A DNA stretch of 64,000 nucleotides from Rhodobacter sp. NTK016B (GCF_017303295.1 NZ_JAFKOK010000003.1:186001-250000); one strand, 5' to 3'. Counted from the stretch's first letter, positions 8,224 through 17,545 are shown. Notes: generated by a model not told the origin, from the letters alone. Program-made: numbers and translations.

Positions 8224-10413
8224 ATGGCGATGATTAAGGGGCTCGTTTGGTGGTTGGGGGGCGGCTCGGTCGTCGCGGCCGGGGTCGCGGCTTATGTCGT
8301 CGTCAACGACCGGCCCGGCACGGTGCCCAACACGGCGCCGCCGGGGGAAATCAGCCCCGTTGAAGGCCCCTCTCAAGACGTTGCATCGGCCCCAAGCCCG
8401 GCACCTGCCGCGCCCGAGCCGCAGGCCGAGAGCGCCGACATCCCGGCCGACCCCGACAGCACGGTCGAGATTGCCGAGGCGCCGGCTCCGCCCGCTTTCG
8501 ATGTCGTCCGCGTCGCGCGCGATGGTGCGGCCCTTGTCGCCGGTTCGGCCATGCCGGGCGCTGCGATCAACCTGCGCGTCGATGGCGCGGTGGTTGCGCA
8601 GGCAATGGCTGACAGTGCCGGGCAATTCGTGGCGATCTTTTCGCTCGGTACCAGCGAGGCGGCGCAGATGATGACGCTGGAGATGGAGGATGCCGAGGGC
8701 AATGTCACGCAGGCGGTCGATACCGTCATCCTGACGCCGCGCTTGCCGCAGCCGCCCGAACAGCTGGCCAGCCTCGCCCCCGAGACGGCGGACAATGCCC
8801 CCGATGCGCCAGAGGTGGCGCCGTTGCCGGAGCGCGCGCCCGAAGCGTCCGCCGAGGCCCCGGTGCAGGCCGCGCCGGGTGTTCAGGCCGAGGACCCGGT
8901 TGCAGAAACGGCGTCTCTTTCGTCACCCGAGATAACGTCGGTTCCGGATGTGGCCTTGCCTGCGTTTTCTGATGAGACCGTAAGCGACGCGCCTGCAAGC
9001 GAAGACGCTCCGCTTGGCCAAGACGCTACGTCCGACGAGGTCGAGGGTGGCGACACGTCCCCGATGGTCTCCGTGCCGGAAGCGCCCGTGCCTGAAGCGC
9101 CGCTTGAGCCAACCTCGATCGCCGACGCGCCGGAAGCCGTCGCAGAGGCCGCGCTAGATACGCAAACAGCGTCCGCGCCGGAACAGCCGCGCCCCGCCGC
9201 GCCAGTTGGCGTAGAAACGCCTGAGGTGACGCCCGAAGCGCCCGTGGTGGCTCAGACCGAAGCCGCAGCACCTGTGACTGAGACGCCCGACGCGCAAGCG
9301 CAGGAGGTCCCGCAGGAAAGCGCCGCCGAACTGCCGACCGCGTTCCTGCTGCGCGGGGACGGGCAGGTCGAGGTGCTCGATCCCGGTCCGAATGTCATGG
9401 ATAACGTGGTCATCGACACGATCAGCTATTCCGAAAGCGGCGACGTGCAGATCTCGGGCCGTGCGGCGGGCGTCAATCCGCAGGCCGATCTGCGCATCTA
9501 TCTCGACAACCGCGCCATCGCGACTGCGCGGGCCGAGGCGGGCGACTGGCGGCTGGACCTGCCCGCTATCGCGCCGGGCGTCTATACCTTGCGCGTCGAT
9601 CAACTGAGCGAGGGCGGCGATGTGGCCTCGCGCTTCGAGACGCCGTTCCAGCGCGAAGACCCGGCCCGCGTGGCCGCCGCGCAGGCACAGATCGACGCGC
9701 AGAACGACGCTCAGGCGCAGGCCGAGGCTCAGGAACCTTCGGTGCCCGGGGGCGAGACGCAAATCGCGCCCCCGGCTCCGGATGCCGCGCAGGGCGAGGG
9801 GGGCGATGCGCCAGCCGTCACGGCCGCGCCCGCGACGACGCCCGACGAGCCCCTGGCGCCCGATGCGGAAGAGCCGGCGCAGATCGCTGTGCTCGATAGA
9901 TCCGACATGACCGGGACCGGAACCGGGGCGCAAAGTAGCGGCCAGACCAGCGACGAGAGCCGCCCGGCGCCGCAAGGCGACAGCCGGGGCGCGGCGCCTG
10001 CTGCGACGGATGCGCAAGCCAGCGCCTCTGCCGCCCCGCCGCCACCCGCGCAATCGACGCAAACGCGGATTGAAACCGCCGCACCGCCGGCCAGTGCGGG
10101 CACCGAGCCCGACGGGGCCGCGCCGGACAACCGCACGCGCCCGGTTCCCGCGACGGCGCCGAGAGTTATGCCGACCGACCCGCAGCCCGCCGCGCGCGTC
10201 GCTACAGACATGCCGTCCTCATCGCCCCCGACCACCCCGGCGCCCAGCGTGTCGCTGATCACCGTGCAGCCCGGCCACACGCTGTGGCATATCTCGCGCG
10301 AGCGCTACGGGCAGGGCGAGCAATACGTGATCATCTACCGGGCCAATCGCAGCCAGATCCGCGACCCCGACCTGATCTATCCGGGACAGATTTTCAGTCT
10401 TCCGGACCGCTGA
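8224..10413 (+). CDS. Large acidic LysM-domain envelope protein
   Basis: A 729-residue protein. Residues ~7-28 form a membrane anchor. Most of the rest is low-complexity Ala/Pro/Glu/Asp sequence, interrupted by two short Ig-like beta modules (~95-175 and ~375-460). A single LysM motif closes the C-terminus (HTLWHISRERYGQGEQY ... LIYPGQIFSLP), which binds peptidoglycan. The architecture suggests an inner-membrane-tethered protein spanning to the cell wall. Proteins of this shape are common in Rhodobacterales but lack an assigned role. An ATG two codons downstream is an equally possible start. Confidence 0.85.
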   Translation: MAMIKGLVWWLGGGSVVAAGVAAYVVVNDRPGTVPNTAPPGEISPVEGPSQDVASAPSPAPAAPEPQAESADIPADPDSTVEIAEAPAPPAFDVVRVARDGAALVAGSAMPGAAINLRVDGAVVAQAMADSAGQFVAIFSLGTSEAAQMMTLEMEDAEGNVTQAVDTVILTPRLPQPPEQLASLAPETADNAPDAPEVAPLPERAPEASAEAPVQAAPGVQAEDPVAETASLSSPEITSVPDVALPAFSDETVSDAPASEDAPLGQDATSDEVEGGDTSPMVSVPEAPVPEAPLEPTSIADAPEAVAEAALDTQTASAPEQPRPAAPVGVETPEVTPEAPVVAQTEAAAPVTETPDAQAQEVPQESAAELPTAFLLRGDGQVEVLDPGPNVMDNVVIDTISYSESGDVQISGRAAGVNPQADLRIYLDNRAIATARAEAGDWRLDLPAIAPGVYTLRVDQLSEGGDVASRFETPFQREDPARVAAAQAQIDAQNDAQAQAEAQEPSVPGGETQIAPPAPDAAQGEGGDAPAVTAAPATTPDEPLAPDAEEPAQIAVLDRSDMTGTGTGAQSSGQTSDESRPAPQGDSRGAAPAATDAQASASAAPPPPAQSTQTRIETAAPPASAGTEPDGAAPDNRTRPVPATAPRVMPTDPQPAARVATDMPSSSPPTTPAPSVSLITVQPGHTLWHISRERYGQGEQYVIIYRANRSQIRDPDLIYPGQIFSLPDR

Positions 10414-10549
10414 GACCCGCCAATTCGCCCGGTCTTCCGCCTTCGGGCTGGCCCCGGCGCGGCCGGGTGGCTATCTGTGTTCCCCGCGAGCCCGCCGCCG
10501 GATGCGCCACAGGGTGCATCCGCCGCCCCGTCGCCAGCCCGGAGCCTGA

Positions 10550-12391
10550 ATGAGATATCGCCCCAGTTCGAACGCGCTGCCTTCCGATCCCAGCGAAACC
10601 CGCGCCTCGGGCTGGGCGACGATTACCAAGGTCGCGCCCTATCTGTGGCCCGAAGGACAGACAACCTTGCGCGCCCGCGTGGTGCTGGCAATGCTGGCGC
10701 TTCTGGCCTCGAAGCTGATCGCGGTGGGCACGCCGTTGCTCTACAAGGGCGCGGTCGATGCGCTCGCCCCGAGTGAGCTGGACGCAGGCTGGCTGGTGGG
10801 GATCGGCGCGGTCGGGCTGACCGTGGCCTATGGCCTTGCCCGGCTGATGAACAACGGCTTCCAGCAATTGCGCGACGCGCTGTTCGCGGCGGTGGCACAG
10901 CGCGCGCTGCGCAGGCTGGCGCTCGAAACTTTCACGCATATGCACCAGCTTAGCCTGCGCTATCACCTGACGCGCAAGACGGGCGGGCTGAGCCGCATCA
11001 TCGAGCGCGGTGTGAAGGGCGTCGAGTTCCTGCTGCGTTTCCTCCTGTTCTCGATCGGCCCGCTGGTGCTGGAGCTTCTGCTGATCGGCGTGATCATGAC
11101 GATCATGTTCGATGTCTGGTATATGGTGGTGATCCTCGGGGTGATCACGCTCTACGTGACCTATACCTTCCTCGTGACCGAATGGCGCGTGAAGATCCGG
11201 CGCGAGATGAACAAGCAGGATACCGACGCCAACCAGAAGGCGATCGACAGCCTGCTGAATTTCGAAACCGTCAAGTATTTCAACGCAGAGGCGCGCGAGA
11301 GCCGCCGCTATGACGGGGCGATGGCGGGCTATGAACAGGCCGCGCTGAAGACGTCCTATTCGCTGGCGATCCTGAATTTCGGCCAGACGGCGCTGATCAC
11401 CTCGGGGCTGGTGGCGGTGATGGTCATGGCGGCCCGGGGCGTGCAGGCGGGGACGCTGACGGTCGGCGATTTCGTCATGGTCAACGCCTATATGATCCAG
11501 ATCACCATGCCTTTGGGCTTTCTGGGCACCGTCTATCGCGAGATCCGGCAGGCGCTTGTCGATATGGGCGAGATGTTCGGCCTGCTCGAACAGCCGCCCG
11601 ATGTGCATGAGAAACCCCGCGCCCCGGCGCTGGCGCTGCGCGGCGGGCATGTGACGCTGAAGGATGTGCGCTTCGCCTATGATCCCGCGCGGCCCATCCT
11701 GAAGGGGATCACGCTCGATGTGCCCGCCGGTCAGACGCTGGCGCTGGTCGGGCATTCGGGCAGCGGCAAATCCACCATCGGGCGGCTGTTGTTCCGCTTC
11801 TACGACGTGACCGGCGGAGCGATCGAGATCGACGGACAGGATATCCGCGACGTGACGCTCGACAGTCTGCATCAGGCGATCGGCGTGGTGCCGCAAGATA
11901 CGGTGCTGTTCAACGACACGATCTTCTACAACATCGCCTATGGCCGGGACGAGGCCAGCGTGGCCGAGGTCGAGGCCGCCGCCAAAGCCGCGCGGATCCA
12001 CGATTTCATCCAGTCCCTGCCTGACGGCTATGATACGCAGGTGGGCGAGCGGGGGCTGAAATTGTCGGGCGGCGAGAAGCAGCGGGTCGGCATCGCGCGC
12101 ACGCTTCTGAAGGATCCGGCGATCTTGTTGCTGGATGAGGCGACCTCGGCGCTCGACACGCAGACGGAACGCTCGATTCAAGAGGCGCTGTCGGCAGCTG
12201 GGCGGGGGCGGACGGTAATCAGCATCGCGCACCGGCTCTCGACCGTGGTTGATGCCGACCGGATCGTGGTTCTGGAAGCGGGCGAGGTGGTCGAGACCGG
12301 CAGCCATGCCGAACTGCTGGCGCTGGGACAGCGCTATGCGCAGATGTGGGCGCATCAGGCAGCCGAGCGGATGGTGGATGCGGCGCAGTAA
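10550..12391 (+). CDS. Atm1/ABCB7-type ABC exporter (half-transporter)
   Basis: A 613-residue fused permease-ATPase. Six transmembrane helices span ~40-330; the nucleotide-binding domain (~365-600) has Walker A GHSGSGKST, signature LSGGEKQR, Walker B ILLLDEATSALD and the H-loop histidine in SIAHRLS. In this subfamily (Atm1, NaAtm1) glutathione-linked sulfur or metal conjugates are exported, supporting metal homeostasis and Fe-S related processes. Helix-region motifs such as NFETVKYFNAE are characteristic of Atm1 proteins. It starts 137 bp after the LysM gene. Confidence 0.92.
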   Translation: MRYRPSSNALPSDPSETRASGWATITKVAPYLWPEGQTTLRARVVLAMLALLASKLIAVGTPLLYKGAVDALAPSELDAGWLVGIGAVGLTVAYGLARLMNNGFQQLRDALFAAVAQRALRRLALETFTHMHQLSLRYHLTRKTGGLSRIIERGVKGVEFLLRFLLFSIGPLVLELLLIGVIMTIMFDVWYMVVILGVITLYVTYTFLVTEWRVKIRREMNKQDTDANQKAIDSLLNFETVKYFNAEARESRRYDGAMAGYEQAALKTSYSLAILNFGQTALITSGLVAVMVMAARGVQAGTLTVGDFVMVNAYMIQITMPLGFLGTVYREIRQALVDMGEMFGLLEQPPDVHEKPRAPALALRGGHVTLKDVRFAYDPARPILKGITLDVPAGQTLALVGHSGSGKSTIGRLLFRFYDVTGGAIEIDGQDIRDVTLDSLHQAIGVVPQDTVLFNDTIFYNIAYGRDEASVAEVEAAAKAARIHDFIQSLPDGYDTQVGERGLKLSGGEKQRVGIARTLLKDPAILLLDEATSALDTQTERSIQEALSAAGRGRTVISIAHRLSTVVDADRIVVLEAGEVVETGSHAELLALGQRYAQMWAHQAAERMVDAAQ

Positions 12392-12420
12392 GGCGCAACC
12401 GTTTCTGTGGTGACCGGGAA

Positions 12421-12463
12421 ACGCCGCGCTCAGGCCCCCGCAAGGGGAGCCTTCGCGCGGCGT
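12421..12463. terminator. Hairpin between the convergent Atm1 and DUF2892 genes
   Basis: ACGCCGCGC pairs with GCGCGGCGT, with an inner CCCC-GCAA-GGGG stem. No clear T-run follows on either strand, so termination is only suggested by position. Confidence 0.4.
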
Positions 12464-12523
12464 GTCAGGGCCGGTTGGCCCCTCCGGCCCGGGCGGAGGG
12501 CGCGCGCCGTCAAGAGCGCGGCG

Positions 12524-12730
12524 TTACGGGCGCTTTGTCGGGCAGGTATTGATGCGCAGCAGTGAATAGAGCGGGCAGGTGCCGACGAGGCCCGTGACCA
12601 GCGGCACGAGACCCAGAAGGAACGCCCAGCGGTAGGGCGCCTCGGGGAAGACGAAGAAACCGGCGATCAGGGCGAGGCCTACGATGACGCGGAGGGCGCG
12701 GTCGAGACCGCCTTCATTGCGCGCGAACAT
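12524..12730 (-). CDS. DUF2892 (YgaP-like) small membrane protein
   Basis: A 68-residue protein starting MFARNEGGLDRALRVIVG, with two transmembrane helices and the family ending around TGLVGTCPLYSLLRINTC. DUF2892 domains occur alone or as the C-terminal anchor of rhodaneses such as YgaP. The start at 12730 has AAAGGAGA seven bases upstream. The Crp/Fnr gene lies directly upstream on the same strand, and a perfect TGTGAC-ATG-GTCACA palindrome sits 70 bp before the start, so local control by that regulator is plausible. Confidence 0.85.
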   Translation of the reverse strand: MFARNEGGLDRALRVIVGLALIAGFFVFPEAPYRWAFLLGLVPLVTGLVGTCPLYSLLRINTCPTKRP

Positions 12731-12799
12731 GGGAATTCTCCTTTGGGGCAGACGGGGATGAGCTCTGCCCCTTGGATACGCCCCCACGATCCCGCCGTC

Positions 12800-12814
12800 T
12801 GTGACATGGTCACA
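12800..12814. promoter_or_regulatory. Crp/Fnr-like palindrome TGTGACATGGTCACA
   Basis: Perfect 6-bp arms TGTGAC/GTCACA with a 3-base centre, located between the Crp/Fnr gene and the DUF2892 gene. It resembles a CRP site (TGTGA-N6-TCACA) with one base less in the spacer. It may be the operator of the adjacent Crp/Fnr protein. Confidence 0.55.
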
Positions 12815-12823
12815 TCCCGGTCG

Positions 12824-13474
12824 TTACCCGACCGAGGCAAGCTGTCGCAGCCCCGTCTGATCGCGCAGAAGGATGCGCCCGCGCTCGGTGCTCACCAGCC
12901 CGCGCCTTGCCAGCGCTTCGAGCCGCCGCGACACGACCTCGCGCGCCGATCCGATCCGGGCGGCAAGGTCGGCATGGGTGGCGGTGATCGTGCCCTCGAC
13001 TGCTATATCCAGCAGCGCCTGCGCCAGCCGGGCCTCGACCCGGGTGAAGGCCACGCGTTCCAGCAGATGGGTCATGTCGCTCATCCGGGCGGCGAAGGCG
13101 CGGAAGACCTGCGCACGGAACGGTTCGGAATGGTCCATCAGCGCCCGGAACAGTGGCGCGGGGATCACGGCGAGACGGGTGTCGCGGACCGTCATCGCCT
13201 CACCGGTATAGGGCTCGCCGCCCATCAGGCCCAGCGTCGACTGGATGCAGCTCTGGCCCGGTTCGATGGAATAAAGCAGGATCTCGCGCCCCGACGGCCC
13301 GGTGAGCGAGACCTCGACCCGGCCCGACAGCACCACTGCGAACCCTTGCGCGGTTTCGCCCGGGCCGAAAAGCCGGGTGCTGGCCGGAAGCCCGTGAAGG
13401 GGCAGGGCGTCGAGCCGGGCGCGATCGGCCTCGGCCAGTCCGGGAAAGGCCGCCTGCGCCCAGCCCTGCGGCAT
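12824..13474 (-). CDS. Crp/Fnr-family transcriptional regulator
   Basis: A 216-residue regulator: cyclic-nucleotide-binding-like beta-roll (~20-125), dimer helix (~128-150) and C-terminal winged helix (~150-205) with the recognition helix around SAREVVSRRLEAL. It lacks the N-terminal cysteine cluster of oxygen-sensing Fnr and a canonical cAMP pocket is not obvious, so the effector is unknown. The ATG shares one base with the mmsB stop (TGATG), meaning translation is coupled to the valine-degradation operon, although nothing shows that it controls it. Confidence 0.9.
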   Translation of the reverse strand: MPQGWAQAAFPGLAEADRARLDALPLHGLPASTRLFGPGETAQGFAVVLSGRVEVSLTGPSGREILLYSIEPGQSCIQSTLGLMGGEPYTGEAMTVRDTRLAVIPAPLFRALMDHSEPFRAQVFRAFAARMSDMTHLLERVAFTRVEARLAQALLDIAVEGTITATHADLAARIGSAREVVSRRLEALARRGLVSTERGRILLRDQTGLRQLASVG

Positions 13475-14343
13475 CAGCCGCGCCCGCGTTTCTCGAAGCG
13501 CGGCAGCATGGCCGAGAAATCCATGCCCTTGCCGTTTTCCTGCTCAACGAAATGTTCATAGAGCGCGGCGGCAAGCTGGCCCATCGGCGTGTCGGCATCG
13601 GCGCTTTCAGCCGCCTGTTGCGACAGACGCAGGTCCTTGAGCATCAGCTCGGCGGCGAAACCGGGCTTGTAGCCGTTATCGGCAGGGCTGGTCGCTCCGA
13701 CGCCGGGGGCCGGAGTATAGGCGTTCATCGTCCAGCTATAGCCCGACGAGGTGCTGACGACATCATACATCTTCTGCCGGTCGAGCCCAAGCTTGTCGGC
13801 CAGCGCGAAGGCCTCGCAGGTGGCGATCATCGTCACGCCGAGGATCATGTTGTTGCAGATCTTGGCCGACTGGCCAGCACCGGCCGCGCCGCAATGGACG
13901 GCTTTCTGGCCCATGATCTCGAACAGCGGCTGGACGGTGGCGAAGGCCGCGTCGCCGCCGCCCACCATGAAGGTCAACGTGCCCGCCGACGCCCCACCCA
14001 CGCCGCCCGAGACCGGCGCATCGAGCGCCCCCAGACCGGCGGCTTCGGCCTGTTCGGCCACGGCCTTGGCGCTGTCGACATCGACCGTCGAGCAATCGCA
14101 CAGCACCGCGCCCGCCTTCATTGCCGGGATCACCAGATTGGCGACCGAGCGCAGGATCGCGCCGTTGGGCAGCATGGTGATGACCACATCGGCGTCCTGG
14201 ACGGCCTCAGGGGCCGAGGTCGCCATGGTGATGCCCTCGGGCGCAGCGGCGGTGTCGAAACCGGTCACGGTATGGCCAGCCTTGATCAGGTTCTGCGCCA
14301 TCGGCGCGCCCATATTGCCAAGACCGATAAAGGCGATGTTCAT
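13474..14343 (-). CDS. mmsB: 3-hydroxyisobutyrate dehydrogenase
   Basis: A 289-residue NAD-dependent dehydrogenase that oxidises 3-hydroxyisobutyrate to methylmalonate semialdehyde in valine catabolism. GLGNMGAPMAQNL at the N-terminus is the dinucleotide-binding turn; the substrate loop DAPVSGGVGGASAGTLT and the catalytic-lysine region AKICNNM are typical of the beta-hydroxyacid dehydrogenase family. It follows the HIBYL-CoA hydrolase gene after 37 bp and so catalyses the next step of the same pathway. Confidence 0.94.
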   Translation of the reverse strand: MNIAFIGLGNMGAPMAQNLIKAGHTVTGFDTAAAPEGITMATSAPEAVQDADVVITMLPNGAILRSVANLVIPAMKAGAVLCDCSTVDVDSAKAVAEQAEAAGLGALDAPVSGGVGGASAGTLTFMVGGGDAAFATVQPLFEIMGQKAVHCGAAGAGQSAKICNNMILGVTMIATCEAFALADKLGLDRQKMYDVVSTSSGYSWTMNAYTPAPGVGATSPADNGYKPGFAAELMLKDLRLSQQAAESADADTPMGQLAAALYEHFVEQENGKGMDFSAMLPRFEKRGRG

Positions 14344-14380
14344 TGCGGCTCCTCCTCTTGATCCGCTGGCGCAGGCTGCG

Positions 14381-15406
14381 TCAGGAAAATGTCAGTTCGT
14401 TCTCGCCGAGGCTCGCGAGCATCGCCGCGACATCGGCCTCGGGCACGGCGTCGGGGGCGTCGTGGCGCCATTGGGGATTGCGATCCTTGTCGATGAGCAA
14501 TGCGCGCACGCCCTCGATGAAATCCGCGTGCTGCATCGAGCGCCATGTCCAGCGGAATTCCTGCTGCAAAGCCTCGGCGAGGCTGGCCGGCGCGGGGCGC
14601 AGCATGGCCAGCGTGCAGGCCATCGACAGGGGCGAATTCCGCCCGATCGCCTTGAGCGTCTGCGCCGCCAGTTCCGAGTTATCGTCTTTGAGCGTCGACA
14701 GGAAATCGCCCATCGTCTCGCCCGCGAAGAGCGCGTCGATATGGTGTTGCTGCGCGGCCATGGTGCTTTCGGGGGTCGCATGGGCGGGCAGTTCGATCAC
14801 GTCGCCGGTTTCGCAGAGCCTTGCTTTCACCGTGTCCCATTCGGCCTCGGGGATGAAGCGGTTGGCGAAGCGCGCGTGGATCGCGTCACCCGGACCCATC
14901 CGCGCCGACGTCAGCGCAAGATAAAGACCCAGATGACCCGGCGCGCGACCCAGAAGCCAGGTGCCGCCGACATCGGGGATCATGCCGATGCCGCATTCGG
15001 GCATCGCCATCTGCGTCGACTCGCCCACCACGCGGAAGGGGATGTGGCAGCCATAGCCCACGCCGCCGCCCATGACGAAGCCGTGCATGAAGCTGATGAC
15101 AGGCTTGGGATAGGTCGAGAGCAGCAGGTTCATGCGGTACTCGTCGCGCCAGAAATCCCGGCCCATCGCGTAGTCGCCCGCCTTGCCCGCCGCGGTCACC
15201 TGCGCCACGTCGCCGCCCGCGCAAAAGGCCCGGTCGCCCGTGCCTTCAAGGATCACCAGCGCGACGGACGGATCGTCGCGCCACGCTTCCAGCGCCTCGG
15301 TCGTTTTCAGGCAAATGTCATGCGTCAGCGCGTTCAGGGCTTTGGGACGGTTCAAGGTCAGCCGCCCGGCGCGTCCATCCTTGCGGATGATGATTTCGGG
15401 TTCCAT
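14381..15406 (-). CDS. 3-hydroxyisobutyryl-CoA hydrolase (enoyl-CoA hydratase family)
   Basis: A 341-residue crotonase-fold enzyme. The oxyanion-hole segments are FCAGGDV and HGFVMGGGVG. Its length and the C-terminal helical region (~250-341) match HIBCH-type hydrolases rather than the ~260-residue hydratases. It releases 3-hydroxyisobutyrate from the CoA thioester in valine breakdown. The start shares one base with the acyl-CoA dehydrogenase stop, and mmsB follows. Confidence 0.9.
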   Translation of the reverse strand: MEPEIIIRKDGRAGRLTLNRPKALNALTHDICLKTTEALEAWRDDPSVALVILEGTGDRAFCAGGDVAQVTAAGKAGDYAMGRDFWRDEYRMNLLLSTYPKPVISFMHGFVMGGGVGYGCHIPFRVVGESTQMAMPECGIGMIPDVGGTWLLGRAPGHLGLYLALTSARMGPGDAIHARFANRFIPEAEWDTVKARLCETGDVIELPAHATPESTMAAQQHHIDALFAGETMGDFLSTLKDDNSELAAQTLKAIGRNSPLSMACTLAMLRPAPASLAEALQQEFRWTWRSMQHADFIEGVRALLIDKDRNPQWRHDAPDAVPEADVAAMLASLGENELTFS

Positions 15407-16551
15407 CAGCCCCTCTCAGCCAGCAGCGCCCGAACGGTGATCAGGCGCATGATTTCATTCGTGCCCTCAAGGATCTGGTGCACGCGAAGATCGCGTACGA
15501 GCTTCTCGATCCCGTAATCGGCAAGGTAACCATAGCCCCCGTGAAGCTGAAGGCACTGGTCGGCGATGCGCGATCCGGCCTCGGTAACGAATTTCTTTGC
15601 CATGGCGCAGAACTTGGTCGCATCGGGCGCCTTCTGGTCGAGCTTCCACGCCGCCTGCCGCAGGAAGGTGCGGGCCGCCTGCAGCTCGATCTCCATATCC
15701 GCCAGCCGGAATTGCAGCGCCTGAAACTGGTCGATGCTTTTGCCGAAGGCCTTGCGCTCGCCCATATAGGCCAGCGTCTGGGTCAGCGCGGCCTGCGCAC
15801 CGCCCAAGGAACAGGCCGAGATGTTCAGCCGGCCGCCATCGAGCCCGATCATCGCGTATTTGAACCCGTCGCCTTCGGCCCCCACAAGGTTTTCCAGCGG
15901 TACGACGCAATCGTCGAACTGCACCTGACGGGTGGGCTGACTGCGCCAGCCCATCTTGTCCTCGAGCCCGCCATAGGACAGACCCTCGGTCCCATGCTCG
16001 ACCACCACTGTGGAAATGCCTTTGGGCCCGTCATCGCCCGTGCGGCACATCACGACATAAACGTCCGAATAGCCGCCGCCCGAGATGAAAGCCTTGGTCC
16101 CGTTCAGTCGGTAGCCGTCATTGCCCTTCGCCGCGCGCGTCTTCAGCGCCGCCGCGTCCGACCCCGCGCCGGGTTCGGTCAGGCAATAGGACAGGACTTT
16201 CTCCATCGTCACGGCGGGGGCAAGGACGCGGGCCTTCACATCGTCCGAACCGAACTTGTCCAGCATCGCGGCGCACATATTGTGGATCGACAGGAAGGAC
16301 GCGACCGAAGGGCAGGCCATGCTGAGAGCCTCGAACACCAGAACCGCGTCGAGCCGCGACAGCCCGGTCCCGCCGTTGTCCTCGCTGACATATAGTCCGC
16401 CAAGGCCCAGCTCGGCCAGTTTGGGCCACAGATCGCGTGGGATACTGCCCTCGGCCTCCCATTGCCGGGCATGAGGCGCGATATGCTCCTGCCCGAAGGC
16501 GTGCGCCATGTCGAAAATCGCGACCTGCTCGTCGCTCAGGGCGAAATCCAT
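15406..16551 (-). CDS. Acyl-CoA dehydrogenase, probably isobutyryl-CoA dehydrogenase
   Basis: A 381-residue flavoprotein of the acyl-CoA dehydrogenase family. It has the N-terminal helical domain, the FAD-contacting stretch YCLTEPGAGSDAA, the middle beta domain, and the C-terminal signature LEGTNEIMR. Its place at the head of an operon for valine catabolism points to isobutyryl-CoA as substrate. Electrons would pass to ETF. The start MDFALSDEQVAIFDMA is standard for the family. Confidence 0.9.
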   Translation of the reverse strand: MDFALSDEQVAIFDMAHAFGQEHIAPHARQWEAEGSIPRDLWPKLAELGLGGLYVSEDNGGTGLSRLDAVLVFEALSMACPSVASFLSIHNMCAAMLDKFGSDDVKARVLAPAVTMEKVLSYCLTEPGAGSDAAALKTRAAKGNDGYRLNGTKAFISGGGYSDVYVVMCRTGDDGPKGISTVVVEHGTEGLSYGGLEDKMGWRSQPTRQVQFDDCVVPLENLVGAEGDGFKYAMIGLDGGRLNISACSLGGAQAALTQTLAYMGERKAFGKSIDQFQALQFRLADMEIELQAARTFLRQAAWKLDQKAPDATKFCAMAKKFVTEAGSRIADQCLQLHGGYGYLADYGIEKLVRDLRVHQILEGTNEIMRLITVRALLAERG

Positions 16552-16691
16552 GCGCGTCCCTCCCTTGGCTCATGGAATTGAACACTCGTTAAATTCCGAT
16601 TGTTTCAGGAGTTTTGCAACCATCCGCAAGCGCGACGTCGCGGCGCGGCTTTCATCGCAAGGCGGGCAGCAGCGCCCACTGTGTTCGCCCG

Positions 16692-17114
16692 TCACTGCGC
16701 GCCCGAAAGCAGCGCTTCCATTCCGCGTTCGGGCAGGCCGAGGATATCGAGAGCGTGCGATTCGCGACGCTGGATAGTGGACACGACCGAGGTCACCCCC
16801 TGCCACGAGCGCATGATCAGCTTGGCCATCTCGAAGCCTTCGTCATGGGGCGCGTAATAGACAAGCAGGGTCTGGCTGCCATTGGCGGGGCGGAAGATCT
16901 CGGCCTTCTGGGCCTGCAATTCCATCAGCCGGACGATATCGGCTTCGAAACCGCTGACATCCGACAGGTCGATCAGCTGTTTTTGCCCCGGCGAGCGGTC
17001 GGGATGTGCCAGATAGTCCCGGATCAGGCGCACGGTATCGTCGATCGAGACGAAATCCCAATAACGCACATAAGCAAGCCCGCGGGCGGGCAAAATCCGG
17101 AAACTCGCAGGCAA
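16692..17114 (-). CDS. Conserved hypothetical protein, possibly STAS/SpoIIAA-like
   Basis: A 140-residue soluble protein. The alternation of strands and helices (for example YVRYWDFVSIDDTVRLIRD, then LIDLSDVSG) recalls SpoIIAA/STAS-like folds, but I see no decisive motif. The only usable start is a TTG at 17114 with GAGGG four bases upstream, because an in-frame TGA lies just before it. Codon use matches the core genome. It sits alone between the valine operon and a cupredoxin gene. Confidence 0.7.
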   Translation of the reverse strand: MPASFRILPARGLAYVRYWDFVSIDDTVRLIRDYLAHPDRSPGQKQLIDLSDVSGFEADIVRLMELQAQKAEIFRPANGSQTLLVYYAPHDEGFEMAKLIMRSWQGVTSVVSTIQRRESHALDILGLPERGMEALLSGAQ

Positions 17115-17209
17115 GGGACCCTCGGCAATCTTTGGTCAGACGGTCAAGGTAGGCGGGAAATCGCTCGGTTTCCACAAGTTCTTGCCTGCGAGCCGTTTTT
17201 GATGCCGCG

Positions 17210-17545
17210 TCAGCCGGTCACGATGACCTGCCCGCGCATCGACGGGTGAATGGCGCAGACATAATCGTAGGTGCCGGGCGTGTCGAAGCTCAGCTCGCCC
17301 GTGTCGCCACGATTGAGCCGCCCGGTATCGAGGCCCGCATCGCGGAAGGTCGCGGTATGGGGCGCGCCATCGGCATTGGTCCAGCGGACACTATCGCCTG
17401 TGGCGATGGTGATCGTGGCGGGCGCGAACGCCATGCCCTGGATCGCGACGTCGGTGGTGGCGGCCCGTGCGCGGGCGGCAAGGCCGAGCGCCAGCGGCGT
17501 GCCGGCGGCGAGGATCAGGGCCTTGCGGCGGGTCAGGTTTGTCAT
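17210..17545 (-). CDS. Periplasmic cupredoxin (amicyanin/plastocyanin-like)
   Basis: A 111-residue type-1 copper protein. The N-terminus TRRKALILAAGTPLALGLAA is a twin-arginine-type signal peptide ending at ARA. Copper ligands are visible: the histidine in APHTATF and the C-terminal C-x4-H-x4-M cluster in YVCAIHPSMRG. Such small blue proteins shuttle electrons in the periplasm. The partner is unknown; no dehydrogenase gene is adjacent. Folding before export fits the twin-arginine signal. Confidence 0.88.
   Translation of the reverse strand: MTNLTRRKALILAAGTPLALGLAARARAATTDVAIQGMAFAPATITIATGDSVRWTNADGAPHTATFRDAGLDTGRLNRGDTGELSFDTPGTYDYVCAIHPSMRGQVIVTG

Noticed and set aside
10394-12355. 653-codon minus-strand frame opposite the Atm1 exporter
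   Set aside because: Arg/His/Gln-rich antisense frame; the ABC motifs on the plus strand are decisive.
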